Source: Anaerolineales bacterium UBA3082
GTDB lineage: Bacteria > Chloroflexota > Anaerolineae > UBA7937
DNA: 5,762 nt
Reading direction: 5' to 3'
Assembly (NCBI GenBank): GCA_002366595.1
Contig: DFBK01000082.1
Location: forward strand, 931-6,692
Shown one piece after another: positions 1 to 5,248 of the stretch (positions are counted from its first letter, which is position 1; each line of letters starts with the position of its first letter). Under the pieces are notes generated by a model that did no database searches, had not been told where the DNA came from, and saw only the letters and a program-made list of their open reading frames with translations. The translations under genes were made by a program, and so were the position numbers.

Positions 1-31
1 GGAGGTGTTTTTCAACAGCCTCGTTCCCTTC

Positions 32-61
32 AAAAAGCCGCATCCAAGGTTAGGATGCGGC
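32..61 (-). terminator. Rho-independent terminator of the cdd transcript
   Basis: In the minus-strand RNA, a perfect 9-bp stem (GCCGCATCC with GGATGCGGC, loop of 7 nt) is followed at once by five T residues. It lies about 20 nt past the cdd stop codon, so it most likely ends the membrane-protein/cdd transcript. The first 31 nt of the window hold no recognisable gene. Confidence 0.88.
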
Positions 62-82
62 CAACCACCGTTTAGGAGGCTG

Positions 83-499
83 CTACCTGAGAGGTGGCAG
101 ATGCTTAGAAGTGAAACTGGCGGGCAAAAGTTCGCCTAAAGTGTAGATCTTCACTTGGCCCTCGGGGTCGGCGACGATGACCTGCAATTCATCCTCCCCG
201 AACTCCGCCAAAACCTGACGGCAGGAACCACAAGGGGTAGCCATCGTCTCCGTAACCACCGCTATGGCCTTAAACCGCCGCTCCCCCGCCGCTACCGCCT
301 TGAAGAGGGCCACCCTTTCAGCGCAGATAGAGAGTCCATAAGAAGCGTTCTCCACGTTGCAACCGGTATAGACCTGGCCGGACTCCGTTAAAAGGGCTGC
401 CCCTACCGGGAAATGGGAATAAGAGGCATAAGCCTTCTTCCTCGCTTCAAGAGCGAGAGCGATAAGATCCTCCTTCTTACGGGACGAACCTTCAGTCAT
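83..499 (-). CDS. cdd: Cytidine deaminase (138 aa, tetrameric zinc type)
   Basis: Cytidine deaminase hydrolyses cytidine and deoxycytidine to uridine and deoxyuridine plus ammonia in cytoplasmic pyrimidine salvage. Visible signatures are the substrate-binding segment GCNVENASYG (47-55), the catalytic zinc motif CAE (Cys59, Glu61), and PCGSC (89-93) with Cys90 and Cys93. Three Cys ligands instead of His plus two Cys mark the small homotetrameric class, and about 130-140 aa is normal for it. The C-terminal LLPASF motif (124-129) is typical, followed by a short extra tail. The open frame runs further upstream, but that part overlaps the membrane-protein gene. The ATG at 499 has a strong AGGAGAGG site (507-514) 7 nt upstream. 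It lies 23 nt after the preceding stop codon, so co-transcription is likely. No key residue is missing. Confidence 0.95.
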   Translation of the reverse strand: MTEGSSRKKEDLIALALEARKKAYASYSHFPVGAALLTESGQVYTGCNVENASYGLSICAERVALFKAVAAGERRFKAIAVVTETMATPCGSCRQVLAEFGEDELQVIVADPEGQVKIYTLGELLPASFTSKHLPPLR

Positions 500-506
500 A
501 TATCTG

Positions 507-514
507 CCTCTCCT
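507..514 (-). promoter_or_regulatory. Ribosome binding site that sets the cdd start
   Basis: AGGAGAGG on the minus strand, 7 nt upstream of the ATG at 499, within the 23-nt gap after the upstream gene. It decides against the longer in-frame starts that lie inside the membrane-protein gene. Confidence 0.75.
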
Positions 515-522
515 GGTTTCAA

Positions 523-1119
523 CTATTCTACCAGCCTTAGGAGATAACCCAGGACCATAGCCAGCAACCCAGCCCCGATCATCTTCACCCCCATAAGCGC
601 CATATTCTCCCGGGAGATCGCCCCCAGGAAGGCTCCCAAGGCGAAGAGGGCCCCTAGAGCCACGACCAGAGATAGGTAGTAACTGTGGTAGATGTTCCCC
701 CAAAGGGACGTTAAGAAGAAGGGCGAAAGCACAACCAGCGCCGCTAGAAAGGGCGCGAAACCATCTACCAGGGAGACGACGATCGCCGCCGCGCGCGAGG
801 CCCGCCCGATCTTGGTCTCGTTCAGGTCCGTAAGGGTATAACTCTCCAGATCGTCAAGGTCGCGCTTCCGTTCGGCAGACTCGGTGAAATATGCTCCCCA
901 CAAACCCGACACCCCTATGGCCATAGAGGTAGCCAAGCCGGTGGAGATGACCACTCTGGCACTCTCCACGCCAGCCGAGTAGTTCCCTACGAGCACCCCG
1001 ATCATGGTCAATATCCCGTCAAAGGCGTTCATGGCGAAGTAACGGCGGGCTATCTCGCCTACCTCGGCGATATCCTCGTACTCCCTAAGTTGTTGCAGCC
1101 ACCGTCTCAGAGGACTCAT
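523..1119 (-). CDS. VIT1/CCC1-like (TIGR00267-type) integral membrane protein, 198 aa
   Basis: The protein has about five hydrophobic helices (roughly 31-48, 56-78, 112-136, 146-167 and 174-194) after an acidic/basic amphipathic N-terminus. The segment NAFDGILTMIGVLVGNYSAG (31-50), the helix leading into GAYFTESAERKRDLDDLE, and LVDGFAPFLAALVVL match the layout of the DUF125/VIT1/CCC1 family. Eukaryotic members move Fe2+ or Mn2+ into vacuoles. The short prokaryotic TIGR00267 branch, which this most resembles, has no firmly established substrate as far as I know. The charged ERKRDLDDLE stretch after helix 2 sits where cytosolic metal-handling residues lie in relatives, so metal transport is inference. 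The ATG at 1119 has no good Shine-Dalgarno sequence. cdd follows 23 nt downstream. I know this subfamily chiefly from archaea, so transfer is possible. Confidence 0.75.
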   Translation of the reverse strand: MSPLRRWLQQLREYEDIAEVGEIARRYFAMNAFDGILTMIGVLVGNYSAGVESARVVISTGLATSMAIGVSGLWGAYFTESAERKRDLDDLESYTLTDLNETKIGRASRAAAIVVSLVDGFAPFLAALVVLSPFFLTSLWGNIYHSYYLSLVVALGALFALGAFLGAISRENMALMGVKMIGAGLLAMVLGYLLRLVE

Positions 1120-1165
1120 TTACCAGATACGCTTTTCATAACCTGAACGAGCAAAGAGTTAACCA

Positions 1166-1185
1166 CCCCGCAGCAAGCTGCGGGG
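1166..1185. repeat. Palindromic repeat 1 (CAAG-loop hairpin)
   Basis: Perfect 8-bp inverted repeat CCCCGCAG / CTGCGGGG around a CAAG loop. It shares its core AGCAAGCT and its geometry with the palindrome at 1248-1265. It sits about 45 nt upstream of the membrane-protein gene start. There is no long T run on either side, so it is not a convincing terminator. Confidence 0.7.
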
Positions 1186-1207
1186 CTTAGCCAGCGGAAG
1201 GATTGCA

Positions 1208-1227
1208 TTGGGGGCTGCCGCCCCCAA
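1208..1227. repeat. Palindromic hairpin between the two related repeats
   Basis: Perfect 8-bp inverted repeat TTGGGGGC / GCCCCCAA with a 4-nt loop, placed midway between the hairpins at 1166-1185 and 1248-1265. Its sequence is not related to them. With them it forms a regularly spaced palindrome cluster with starts about 40 nt apart. Confidence 0.6.
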
Positions 1228-1235
1228 GCCCCCGC

Positions 1236-1281
1236 TCGCCATTCCTCCCCCCAGCAAGCTGGGGGTATCCTGGCGGTTTTT
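1236..1281 (+). terminator. Palindromic repeat 2, terminator-like on the plus strand
   Basis: Inner 7-bp stem CCCCCAG / CTGGGGG (1248-1254 with 1259-1265, CAAG loop), extended by an outer CGCCA / TGGCG stem across an internal loop, then GTTTTT ending at 1281. In shape this is an intrinsic terminator for plus-strand transcription. No plus-strand gene precedes it, so it may be a mobile-element feature or a block to antisense transcription. Relative to the hairpin at 1166-1185 one base pair is changed on both sides (G-C to C-G), which preserves the fold. Confidence 0.45.
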
Positions 1282-1290
1282 CATGACTTC

Positions 1291-1338
1291 CCACACGCCT
1301 CAGCGAGGGCCTAGATCTCGCCCCTTTAGGGGTGTGGA
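1291..1338. other. Compact multi-stem structure abutting the DUF211 stop codon
   Basis: CCACAC (1291-1296) pairs with GTGTGG (1333-1338) and encloses two hairpins placed end to end: CGAG/CTCG (1304-1307 with 1317-1320) and CCCC/GGGG (1321-1324 with 1329-1332, TTTA loop). The last three stems have no linker bases, which resembles a designed RNA or single-stranded DNA fold rather than chance. It ends immediately before the stop codon of the DUF211 gene. On the minus strand it is followed by GGAAGTCATGAAAAACC, a phrase I associate with right ends of IS200/IS605-type elements. That association is from memory and unverified. Confidence 0.45.
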
Positions 1339-1644
1339 CTAACTTCCTGTTCGCAGGTGATCTTGCAGGGTTATCGATTCGTCGATGATGAGCGCGCCCC
1401 CCACCACCTCATCGATGGAGTGCAAAGAGCCCCCGTTCTCCTTAATAACCTCCAGGATCCTGTCGTAAGAGATATCTCTACCTTGGACGGTGACCTTGAC
1501 ATTCTCCACCTTCTGATCGATCTCGTAGACGTTGACATTGACCGCATCGATACCCTCAAGATCGCTCAGTTGCCTAGCCCATTCTATGATGGTTGGCTGA
1601 TGAGGCTTCAGGACATCGAGCACCAACCGTCTGATCTTACCCAC
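1339..1644 (-). CDS. DUF211 family protein, 101 aa
   Basis: Small acidic protein of unknown function. The N-terminal IRRLVLDVLKPHQPTI and the C-terminal half with GGSLHSIDEVVGGALI match the DUF211 family (PF02680), whose members are about 95-100 aa and fold as a ferredoxin-like alpha/beta domain. The middle VNVNVYEIDQKVENVKVTVQG gives the expected paired beta strands. No enzymatic residues are evident, and a small-molecule or metal-sensing role would be speculation. The start is GTG, 6 nt after a G-rich ribosome site (GGGGGT). The gene lies 115 nt downstream of glmU. That gap holds only a weak CCAAT-type inverted repeat (1689-1710) and no convincing terminator, so read-through from glmU is possible. 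A structured repeat begins right at its stop codon. Confidence 0.85.
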   Translation of the reverse strand: MGKIRRLVLDVLKPHQPTIIEWARQLSDLEGIDAVNVNVYEIDQKVENVKVTVQGRDISYDRILEVIKENGGSLHSIDEVVGGALIIDESITLQDHLRTGS

Positions 1645-1759
1645 TTTTTACCCCCATATTCCTTAGCGGCAAACCCTTCAATCCCTTTCCCAATTGGTAT
1701 CCTGATTGGGCGATCCCCAACTTCAGTATGAGGCAGGACGAAGGGCTCGCTATGAACCG

Positions 1760-3127
1760 TCAAGAGTGGTTTTCCTCTAATTCACTTTTCATCTTCCCCT
1801 TCACCTGAGCCGGCACTCCATAGGCCAAACTTCCCGGTGGTACATCCTTGGTCACCACGGAGCCAGCCCCGGTTTTAGCGTCCGCGCCCACCTTCACCGG
1901 CGCCACCAGCATGGTATCCGAGCCCAGAAAGACATGATCCTCCACAATGGTGCGATGTTTCCTCTCCCCGTCGTAGTTACAAGTGATGGTGCCCGCGCCA
2001 ACATTGACCTCTCGGCCCAAAGTAGCATCGCCGATATATGAGAAATGCCCCACCTTTGTCCCTGGCCCGACATACGACTCTTTGATCTCCACGAAATTCC
2101 CTACCTGGACCCCCGAGGCCAGATGCGTCCCCGGCCGGAGATGGGAGAAAGGGCCGACATCGACCTTCTCTTCCAACACCGCTCCCTCTACCAGGGAGTA
2201 TAAGATAGTGCAACCATCGCCCACTTTACTATCCCGGAGGTGGCTCCCCGGCCCGATGGAACAGTTGGCCCCGATCGTCGTTTTCCCCTCGAGGATAGTG
2301 TGAGGGTGAAGGACGGTATCCTGCCCTACTTGAACGGTGGAATCGATAAAGGTGGAAGGGGGGTCTACCATGGTGACCCCGGAGAGCATTAACCTCTCCC
2401 GTATCCTTTGACGAATCACCGCCTCGGCTCGAGCCAGGTCTATCCGGCTATTTACGCCCAGCGCCTCCTCTTCATCCTCTGGCGATAAGGCCAGGACCCT
2501 CTCGCCCTCTTCTACCGCTAGGGCCAGGAGATCGGTCAAGTAATACTCCCCTTTGCCCCCAGGTTCGATCTTCTCCAGATGGGGCCAAAGCCACCCTTCC
2601 CGGAAGCAAAGGACTCCATCGTTAACCTCCTCCATCCCCTTCTCCTCCTCGCTAGCCGCTACCTCCTCGATAATACCTACTACTTGGCCCGCGCTATCCC
2701 TGCGGATGCGTCCGTATCCCCTAGGATCGAGAGGGTGAAAGGTGAGGATAGTGATAGCCGCGTTCTCTTTTTCATTCTCATCCAGAACCCGGCGCAGGGT
2801 TTTAGTGGTGATGAGAGGATGATCCCCAAAGAGAGCGAGAACGGTATCCCCTTTGCCCTCCAGAAGTTGGCGGGCTTGGAGGAGAGCGTGGCCGGTGCCC
2901 AACTGCTCTTCTTGTTCTACATATAGATATTCGTCGCCCAAGGCTCGCCGCACCTCCTCGGCTCCATACCCCACCACCACGACCAGCCGATGGGGACGCA
3001 ACTTGGAGACAGCCCGAACCACGTGCTTAATCATAGGCTCGCCAGCCACCGGGTGCAGCACCTTGGGCCTCTTAGATTTCATACGTGTCCCCTGGCCCGC
3101 GGCCAGGATGACCGCTAATACCTTCAT
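1760..3127 (-). CDS. glmU: Bifunctional GlmU: GlcNAc-1-P uridyltransferase / GlcN-1-P acetyltransferase
   Basis: GlmU acetylates glucosamine-1-phosphate and then joins it to UTP to give UDP-GlcNAc for peptidoglycan and other envelope glycans. The 455-aa length matches the family (456 in E. coli). The N-terminal Rossmann-like domain shows LAAGQGTRMKSKRPKVLH (8-25), QLGTGHA (75-81), GDHPL with Asp102, EYYLTD (194-199) and GVNSR with Asn226. The C-terminal left-handed beta helix of hexapeptide repeats (about 250-440) carries acetyltransferase residues Arg331, Lys349, His361 and Asn384-Tyr385, and Lys390 in NYDGERKHRT. One small oddity is VNDG (168-171) where NTG is usual. The ATG at 3127 is chosen because LAVILAAG follows directly and GAGGG lies just upstream. 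A GTG at 3169 would add 14 residues outside the family pattern. It is the probable first gene of the left block. Confidence 0.96.
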   Translation of the reverse strand: MKVLAVILAAGQGTRMKSKRPKVLHPVAGEPMIKHVVRAVSKLRPHRLVVVVGYGAEEVRRALGDEYLYVEQEEQLGTGHALLQARQLLEGKGDTVLALFGDHPLITTKTLRRVLDENEKENAAITILTFHPLDPRGYGRIRRDSAGQVVGIIEEVAASEEEKGMEEVNDGVLCFREGWLWPHLEKIEPGGKGEYYLTDLLALAVEEGERVLALSPEDEEEALGVNSRIDLARAEAVIRQRIRERLMLSGVTMVDPPSTFIDSTVQVGQDTVLHPHTILEGKTTIGANCSIGPGSHLRDSKVGDGCTILYSLVEGAVLEEKVDVGPFSHLRPGTHLASGVQVGNFVEIKESYVGPGTKVGHFSYIGDATLGREVNVGAGTITCNYDGERKHRTIVEDHVFLGSDTMLVAPVKVGADAKTGAGSVVTKDVPPGSLAYGVPAQVKGKMKSELEENHS

Positions 3128-3286
3128 ACCGCCCTCATGGGTTGCAAAAAGGCCAAGACCCCCCACCACGCAGGAGGAGATGTCTCAGCCCATCTCAATC
3201 TAAGTTTCGTCTATTACTATCGGAATCGTCAGAAACGTCTTCCATCACTACCCATTCCACCCATAATCCCAGGTGGAACTAATCAT

Positions 3287-3315
3287 ATTTTACCATAATT
3301 CAGCCCCCAGCGCAA
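3287..3315 (-). promoter_or_regulatory. Possible glmU promoter
   Basis: TTGCGC (3310-3315) and TAAAAT (3287-3292) are spaced by 17 nt on the minus strand. A TG one base before the -10 box gives an extended -10. This would leave a leader of about 150 nt before glmU. The -35 box matches the consensus at only three positions, so this is a tentative call. Confidence 0.3.
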
Positions 3316-3617
3316 CCTCACATCCTACGGGTTTTGGGGCAAGAGGAACTACCTGGACTGCTGGTGGTGACGGTGGTCCATCGGCAAGATGTGTCCACTG
3401 CCTGTCCTGGCACGCCTTGTCCTCTGGCCCAAGTCGCCTGCCCCCCTGGACTGCCACGTTCCAGCCTGCCCCGGTACTTGCCAGGCCGGGGTACCAGGAC
3501 GGGCCGAACCCGATAGGGTCTTCATTATCCCTACGGGATCCTGTAAGGACAGATCCCGAGGGAAGGGATGGCAGGCTCCCAGACCGCAAAAGGGCTGAGA
3601 GGGGACTGCTCCTCTGA
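3316..3617. other. Gene-poor, probably eroded stretch
   Basis: No reading frame here resembles a protein family I know. Several GC-rich open frames exist on both strands, but their composition (Pro, Gly, Arg and Cys rich) is that of non-coding DNA. One of them is a 58-codon minus-strand frame starting at an ATG at 3525. The stretch sits upstream of the ISL3 transposase remnant and may include decayed parts of that element or of the interrupted degV locus, but I could not align it. It does carry one copy of the 36-nt repeat shared with the CAP leader. Confidence 0.5.
3517..3552. repeat. 36-nt dispersed repeat, copy A
   Basis: Identical at 29 of 36 positions to 5127-5162 in the same orientation. 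The 18 nt at 3535-3552 (GGGATCCTGTAAGGACAG) and the outer GGTCTT are exact. It contains the small hairpin CTGT-AAGG-ACAG. No function is known to me. Here it lies in gene-poor DNA, while the other copy is in the leader of the CAP-domain gene. Confidence 0.65.
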
Positions 3618-3871
3618 GAGAAGCGAGCGGTGAGGGAAGGTCCCCCAGAGTTCAAAGCCCTCTCCTCTATGCTCACCAACTGGAGAGAGGAGATCATCAA
3701 CTACTTCGGCCATCGCCTCACCAATGCTTCTGGGAGGGGAGGAACTATCGCATCAAGACACTCACACGGGTCGCCTACGGCTATCGCAATGTGGAGAACC
3801 TCAGATTGTGCATCCTGATGAGTAACCGGAGATCAACCATAGATGCAAGGCCCCACTACCACACTATTTGA
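3618..3871 (+). pseudogene. ISL3-family transposase, C-terminal remnant with frameshift
   Basis: The first frame gives ...FKALSSMLTNWREEIINYF then GHRLTNAS. After skipping to another frame at 3734 it continues EGRNYRIKTLTRVAYGYR, NVENLRLCILMSNRR and on to a TGA at 3869-3871. Joined, this is the DDE-transposase C-terminus typical of ISL3 (WREEI..YF.HRLTNA.VEG.NN.IK...R.AYGYRN.ENLRLRI). At the break only GG remains (3732-3733) where a Val codon GTG is expected, so a single T was lost. Two changes look like decay: NYRIK for NNRIK, and LRLCIL for LRLRIL. An in-frame TGA at 3615-3617 precedes the recognisable part. The N-terminal zinc finger and most of the catalytic domain are absent, so the element cannot move by itself. 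Confidence 0.82.
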
Positions 3872-3880
3872 CGAAGAGCC
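3859..3880 (+). mobile_element. Probable right terminal inverted repeat of the ISL3 remnant
   Basis: CCACACTATTTGACGAAGAGCC overlaps the transposase stop codon. Read outward-in it begins GGCTCTTC, the kind of terminus I recall for ISL3 elements. No matching left end (GGCTCTTCGTCAAATAG on the plus strand) is visible upstream, so that side was lost. The next 8 nt, AGAATTCT (3881-3888), would be the target duplication. Its partner cannot be seen. Confidence 0.5.
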
Positions 3881-4052
3881 AGAATTCTACTTTATGGCTT
3901 AGAGGAAGTATCATAAAGATGCGGCCCAGGGCCTTCCTTTGGGTGCGCACCTTATCTATGACCTCCACCCTCCCTTGGCGTAGGGTGATTATGGGCTTCA
4001 TATGCAAAAGAGAGGCGAATAGTTCTTGGCTCAGCCGACCGCTGAGTTGGTG
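3864..4052 (-). pseudogene. degV-family protein fragment, truncated by the ISL3 insertion
   Basis: The minus-strand frame reads QLSGRLSQELFASLL then HMKPIITLRQGRVEVIDKVRTQRKALGRIFMIL. This matches the internal DegV segment G-G-R-I-S-x-x-x-x-x-x-x-S-L-L-N-I-K-P-I-L-x-x-x-D-G-x-V-x-P-x-x-K-V-R-T-R-x-K-A-L. DegV proteins bind fatty acids and act as the FakB subunit of fatty-acid kinase in many bacteria. The fragment is about 50 codons against about 280 for a full gene. Upstream it meets a stop (4053-4055) where YL-x-x-GG would be expected. Downstream the homology ends at the ISL3 end, and the frame's stop codon lies inside the inverted repeat. No ribosome site precedes the internal ATG (4001), so a functional product is unlikely. 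Confidence 0.62.
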
Positions 4053-4104
4053 TTAGGGGGATCCAAAAGGCGGGGCGTCGTTGGCTAGTTTCAGTAACGA
4101 TAAG

Positions 4105-4133
4105 AGAGAACAAGCCGGGAGGGCTTGCTCTCT
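4105..4133 (-). terminator. Probable terminator of the CAP-domain gene
   Basis: 12-bp stem (AGAGAGCAAGCC with GGCTTGTTCTCT, one G-U pair, 5-nt loop) just 11 nt after the CAP gene stop. The following sequence in the minus-strand RNA is only weakly T-rich (CTTATCG), so termination may be partial. The stem is also followed by TT on the plus strand. Confidence 0.6.
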
Positions 4134-4144
4134 TTGCCTCTCGG

Positions 4145-5098
4145 CTACGGAGTAGTGCCAATGAAGACCAGGGTGAAATAATTCATCCCCTCTCCTTCGG
4201 ATCCTGAAGGATCCTTGGGATCCTGAATGGAAGGACTGATGGCCTCACCGATGCCGAGATAGGTGTAGTGAGAATTGAGCATGACCTTTCTATGCGTGGG
4301 GCTGTTCATGAAACCCGAAAGCACTAGTTGGATTACTTGGCTAGCCTCCGCGTTGCTTCTGGCTAGATTTTCCCCCGCATAGGGAGAATATATACCCCTA
4401 GCGTCTAGGAAGTCGAAGATCATCTTCCCCTCTGGAGTGGTGTGGCTGAAGTAATCCCTGGTCATCATGTCGTTGCTGCGTTCCCTAGCCAGACCCACCA
4501 GCCTCCCGTCAATCGCCAAGGGAGGAAGCCCCGCATTGGCCCGCTCTCCATTGATCGCCTCCCACATCTGGCTTTCCAGATCCGAAAGCGCTACGGGAAG
4601 GGCCAAGGTTTGAAGAGAGGTAGGTGTGGGGCTTGGCGGTACCGGTGTTGGCGTAGGGGGGACAGGCGTTGGCGTGGGCGGTACTGGTGTCGGCGTAGGA
4701 GGTACCGGGGTCGGCGTAGGCGGTACCGGTGTTGGCGTAGGAGGTACCGGTGTCGGAGTAGGAGGTACCGGGGTCGGCGTAGGCGGGATAGGCGCTGGCG
4801 TTGCTGATGCCTCACCCTCTTGGCTAGAGATATCTCTCCTGCCACTAGCGATGGAGAGGGGAGAGTCCTCGCTATAATTGTTCCCTGCGGGGGGCTGGGC
4901 TACTTGCGCAGTTTTCCCACCGGGATCCTTTAGGAGAATCGGGCTAGTGAGAGGTGCGCTCTGCGACTCCGAGCCTGCGTAGGCGGCAAGGGTGGCTAGG
5001 AGGGCCATCGCTATGGCGGCCACAAGGATTCCTCTTAGGACGAGGGCTAGAGGTGAACCTCGTCGTGCAAGCGGGGTGATGTTAGCAGGTGTGAACAC
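4145..5098 (-). CDS. Secreted or membrane-anchored CAP/SCP-domain protein with PT-repeat linker (317 aa)
   Basis: Layout: a short basic N-terminus, one hydrophobic segment (about 17-40) ending in AYAG with a possible signal-peptidase site, a low-complexity region, seven perfect PPTPTPV repeats (105-153), and a C-terminal CAP domain (about 176-317). The CAP domain shows INGERANAG, ARERSNDMM, DYFSHTTPEG (putative site His), AGENLA (Glu) and SPTHRKVMLN followed by YLGIG, as in bacterial YkwD-like proteins. These are extracytoplasmic, and their biochemical role is mostly unknown. The proline linker suggests display through or on the envelope. The GTG start at 5098 is chosen because AAGGGG lies 6 nt upstream and the signal segment follows. 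The frame stays open to 5317, but that part would translate the riboswitch leader. The gene has its own promoter and an apparent c-di-GMP riboswitch. A direct partner is not evident. Confidence 0.88.
   Translation of the reverse strand: MFTPANITPLARRGSPLALVLRGILVAAIAMALLATLAAYAGSESQSAPLTSPILLKDPGGKTAQVAQPPAGNNYSEDSPLSIASGRRDISSQEGEASATPAPIPPTPTPVPPTPTPVPPTPTPVPPTPTPVPPTPTPVPPTPTPVPPTPTPVPPSPTPTSLQTLALPVALSDLESQMWEAINGERANAGLPPLAIDGRLVGLARERSNDMMTRDYFSHTTPEGKMIFDFLDARGIYSPYAGENLARSNAEASQVIQLVLSGFMNSPTHRKVMLNSHYTYLGIGEAISPSIQDPKDPSGSEGEGMNYFTLVFIGTTP
4640..4786 (-). repeat. Seven 21-bp tandem repeats encoding PPTPTPV
   Basis: Seven consecutive 21-bp units encode identical heptapeptides (residues 105-153) and are flanked by degenerate units (PAPI before, PPSPTPT after). 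DNA units differ mainly at third positions, so the amino-acid sequence appears to be under selection rather than being a recent slippage product. Copy number could still vary between strains. Confidence 0.9.
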
Positions 5099-5104
5099 GC
5101 TGAT

Positions 5105-5110
5105 CCCCTT
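5105..5110 (-). promoter_or_regulatory. Ribosome binding site supporting the GTG start of the CAP gene
   Basis: AAGGGG, 6 nt before the GTG at 5098. A stronger-looking AGGAG (5116-5120) is 17 nt away and too distant. Together they place the start here rather than at upstream in-frame codons inside the aptamer and terminator. Confidence 0.55.
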
Positions 5111-5126
5111 TTCTTCTCCTGGGGCT

Positions 5127-5162
5127 GGTCTTTCCCATCCCACAGGGATCCTGTAAGGACAG
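5127..5162. repeat. 36-nt dispersed repeat, copy B, in the CAP leader
   Basis: Second copy of the element at 3517-3552 (29/36 identical, 18 nt exact at 5145-5162). It also carries a direct repeat ACAGGGAT (5142-5149 and 5159-5166) with a 17-nt period and the near-palindrome ACAGGGATCCTGT. It lies between the riboswitch terminator and the ribosome binding site, so it would be transcribed only on read-through. Confidence 0.65.
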
Positions 5163-5181
5163 GGATACTTGACGGAGAACC

Positions 5182-5228
5182 AAATAAAAAGCCTGTGGCT
5201 TCTGGCGGGGCCAGCAAAGCCACAGGCT
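5182..5228 (-). terminator. Expression-platform terminator of the c-di-GMP riboswitch
   Basis: Perfect 12-bp stem AGCCTGTGGCTT / AAGCCACAGGCT (5217-5228 with 5190-5201). It is capped by a second 5-bp stem CTGGC/GCCAG and followed in the RNA by TTTTATTT. It lies 20 nt after the aptamer and 84 nt before the CAP ribosome site, so it acts as a leader attenuator and not as the end of another gene. Its 5' arm is also complementary to the aptamer core (GTGGCTTTGC to GCAAAGCCAC). Confidence 0.9.
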
Positions 5229-5248
5229 GCGGTCTTCGCAACACTAGC

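Noticed and set aside
1..25. AGGCTGTTGAAAAACACC on the minus strand, resembling the end of some insertion sequences
   Set aside because: Too short and cut by the window edge. No partner repeat or transposase is visible.
500..703. In-frame extension of cytidine deaminase to an ATG at 703
   Set aside because: The added residues overlap the membrane-protein gene and match no deaminase. The ATG at 499 has an excellent ribosome site and gives the family length.
1135..1162. TTAACT-16-TATGAA as a promoter for the membrane-protein gene
   Set aside because: Only four of six matches in each box, and the start would be within about 10 nt of the ATG. Too weak to list.
1689..1710. CCCAAT/ATTGGG inverted repeat between glmU and DUF211 as a terminator
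   Set aside because: 6-bp AT-containing stem with a 10-nt loop and no T run.
1357..1731. Plus-strand open frame antisense to DUF211
   Set aside because: The opposite strand encodes a clear DUF211 protein. The antisense frame has no recognisable features.
3128..3169. GTG start for glmU at 3169
   Set aside because: It adds 14 residues ahead of the conserved MKVLAVILAAG start. The ATG at 3127 has GAGGG upstream and gives the normal length.
3290..3713. Minus-strand open frames of 60-136 codons, and a 58-codon frame starting at 3525
   Set aside because: Pro/Gly/Arg/Ser-rich composition, no family match, and partly antisense to the ISL3 remnant. The ATG at 3525 has only a weak AGGGAT upstream.
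4442..4877. Long plus-strand open frames rich in Gly-Val or Arg antisense to the CAP gene
   Set aside because: They are by-products of the 21-bp repeats read on the other strand. They have no ribosome site or family match.
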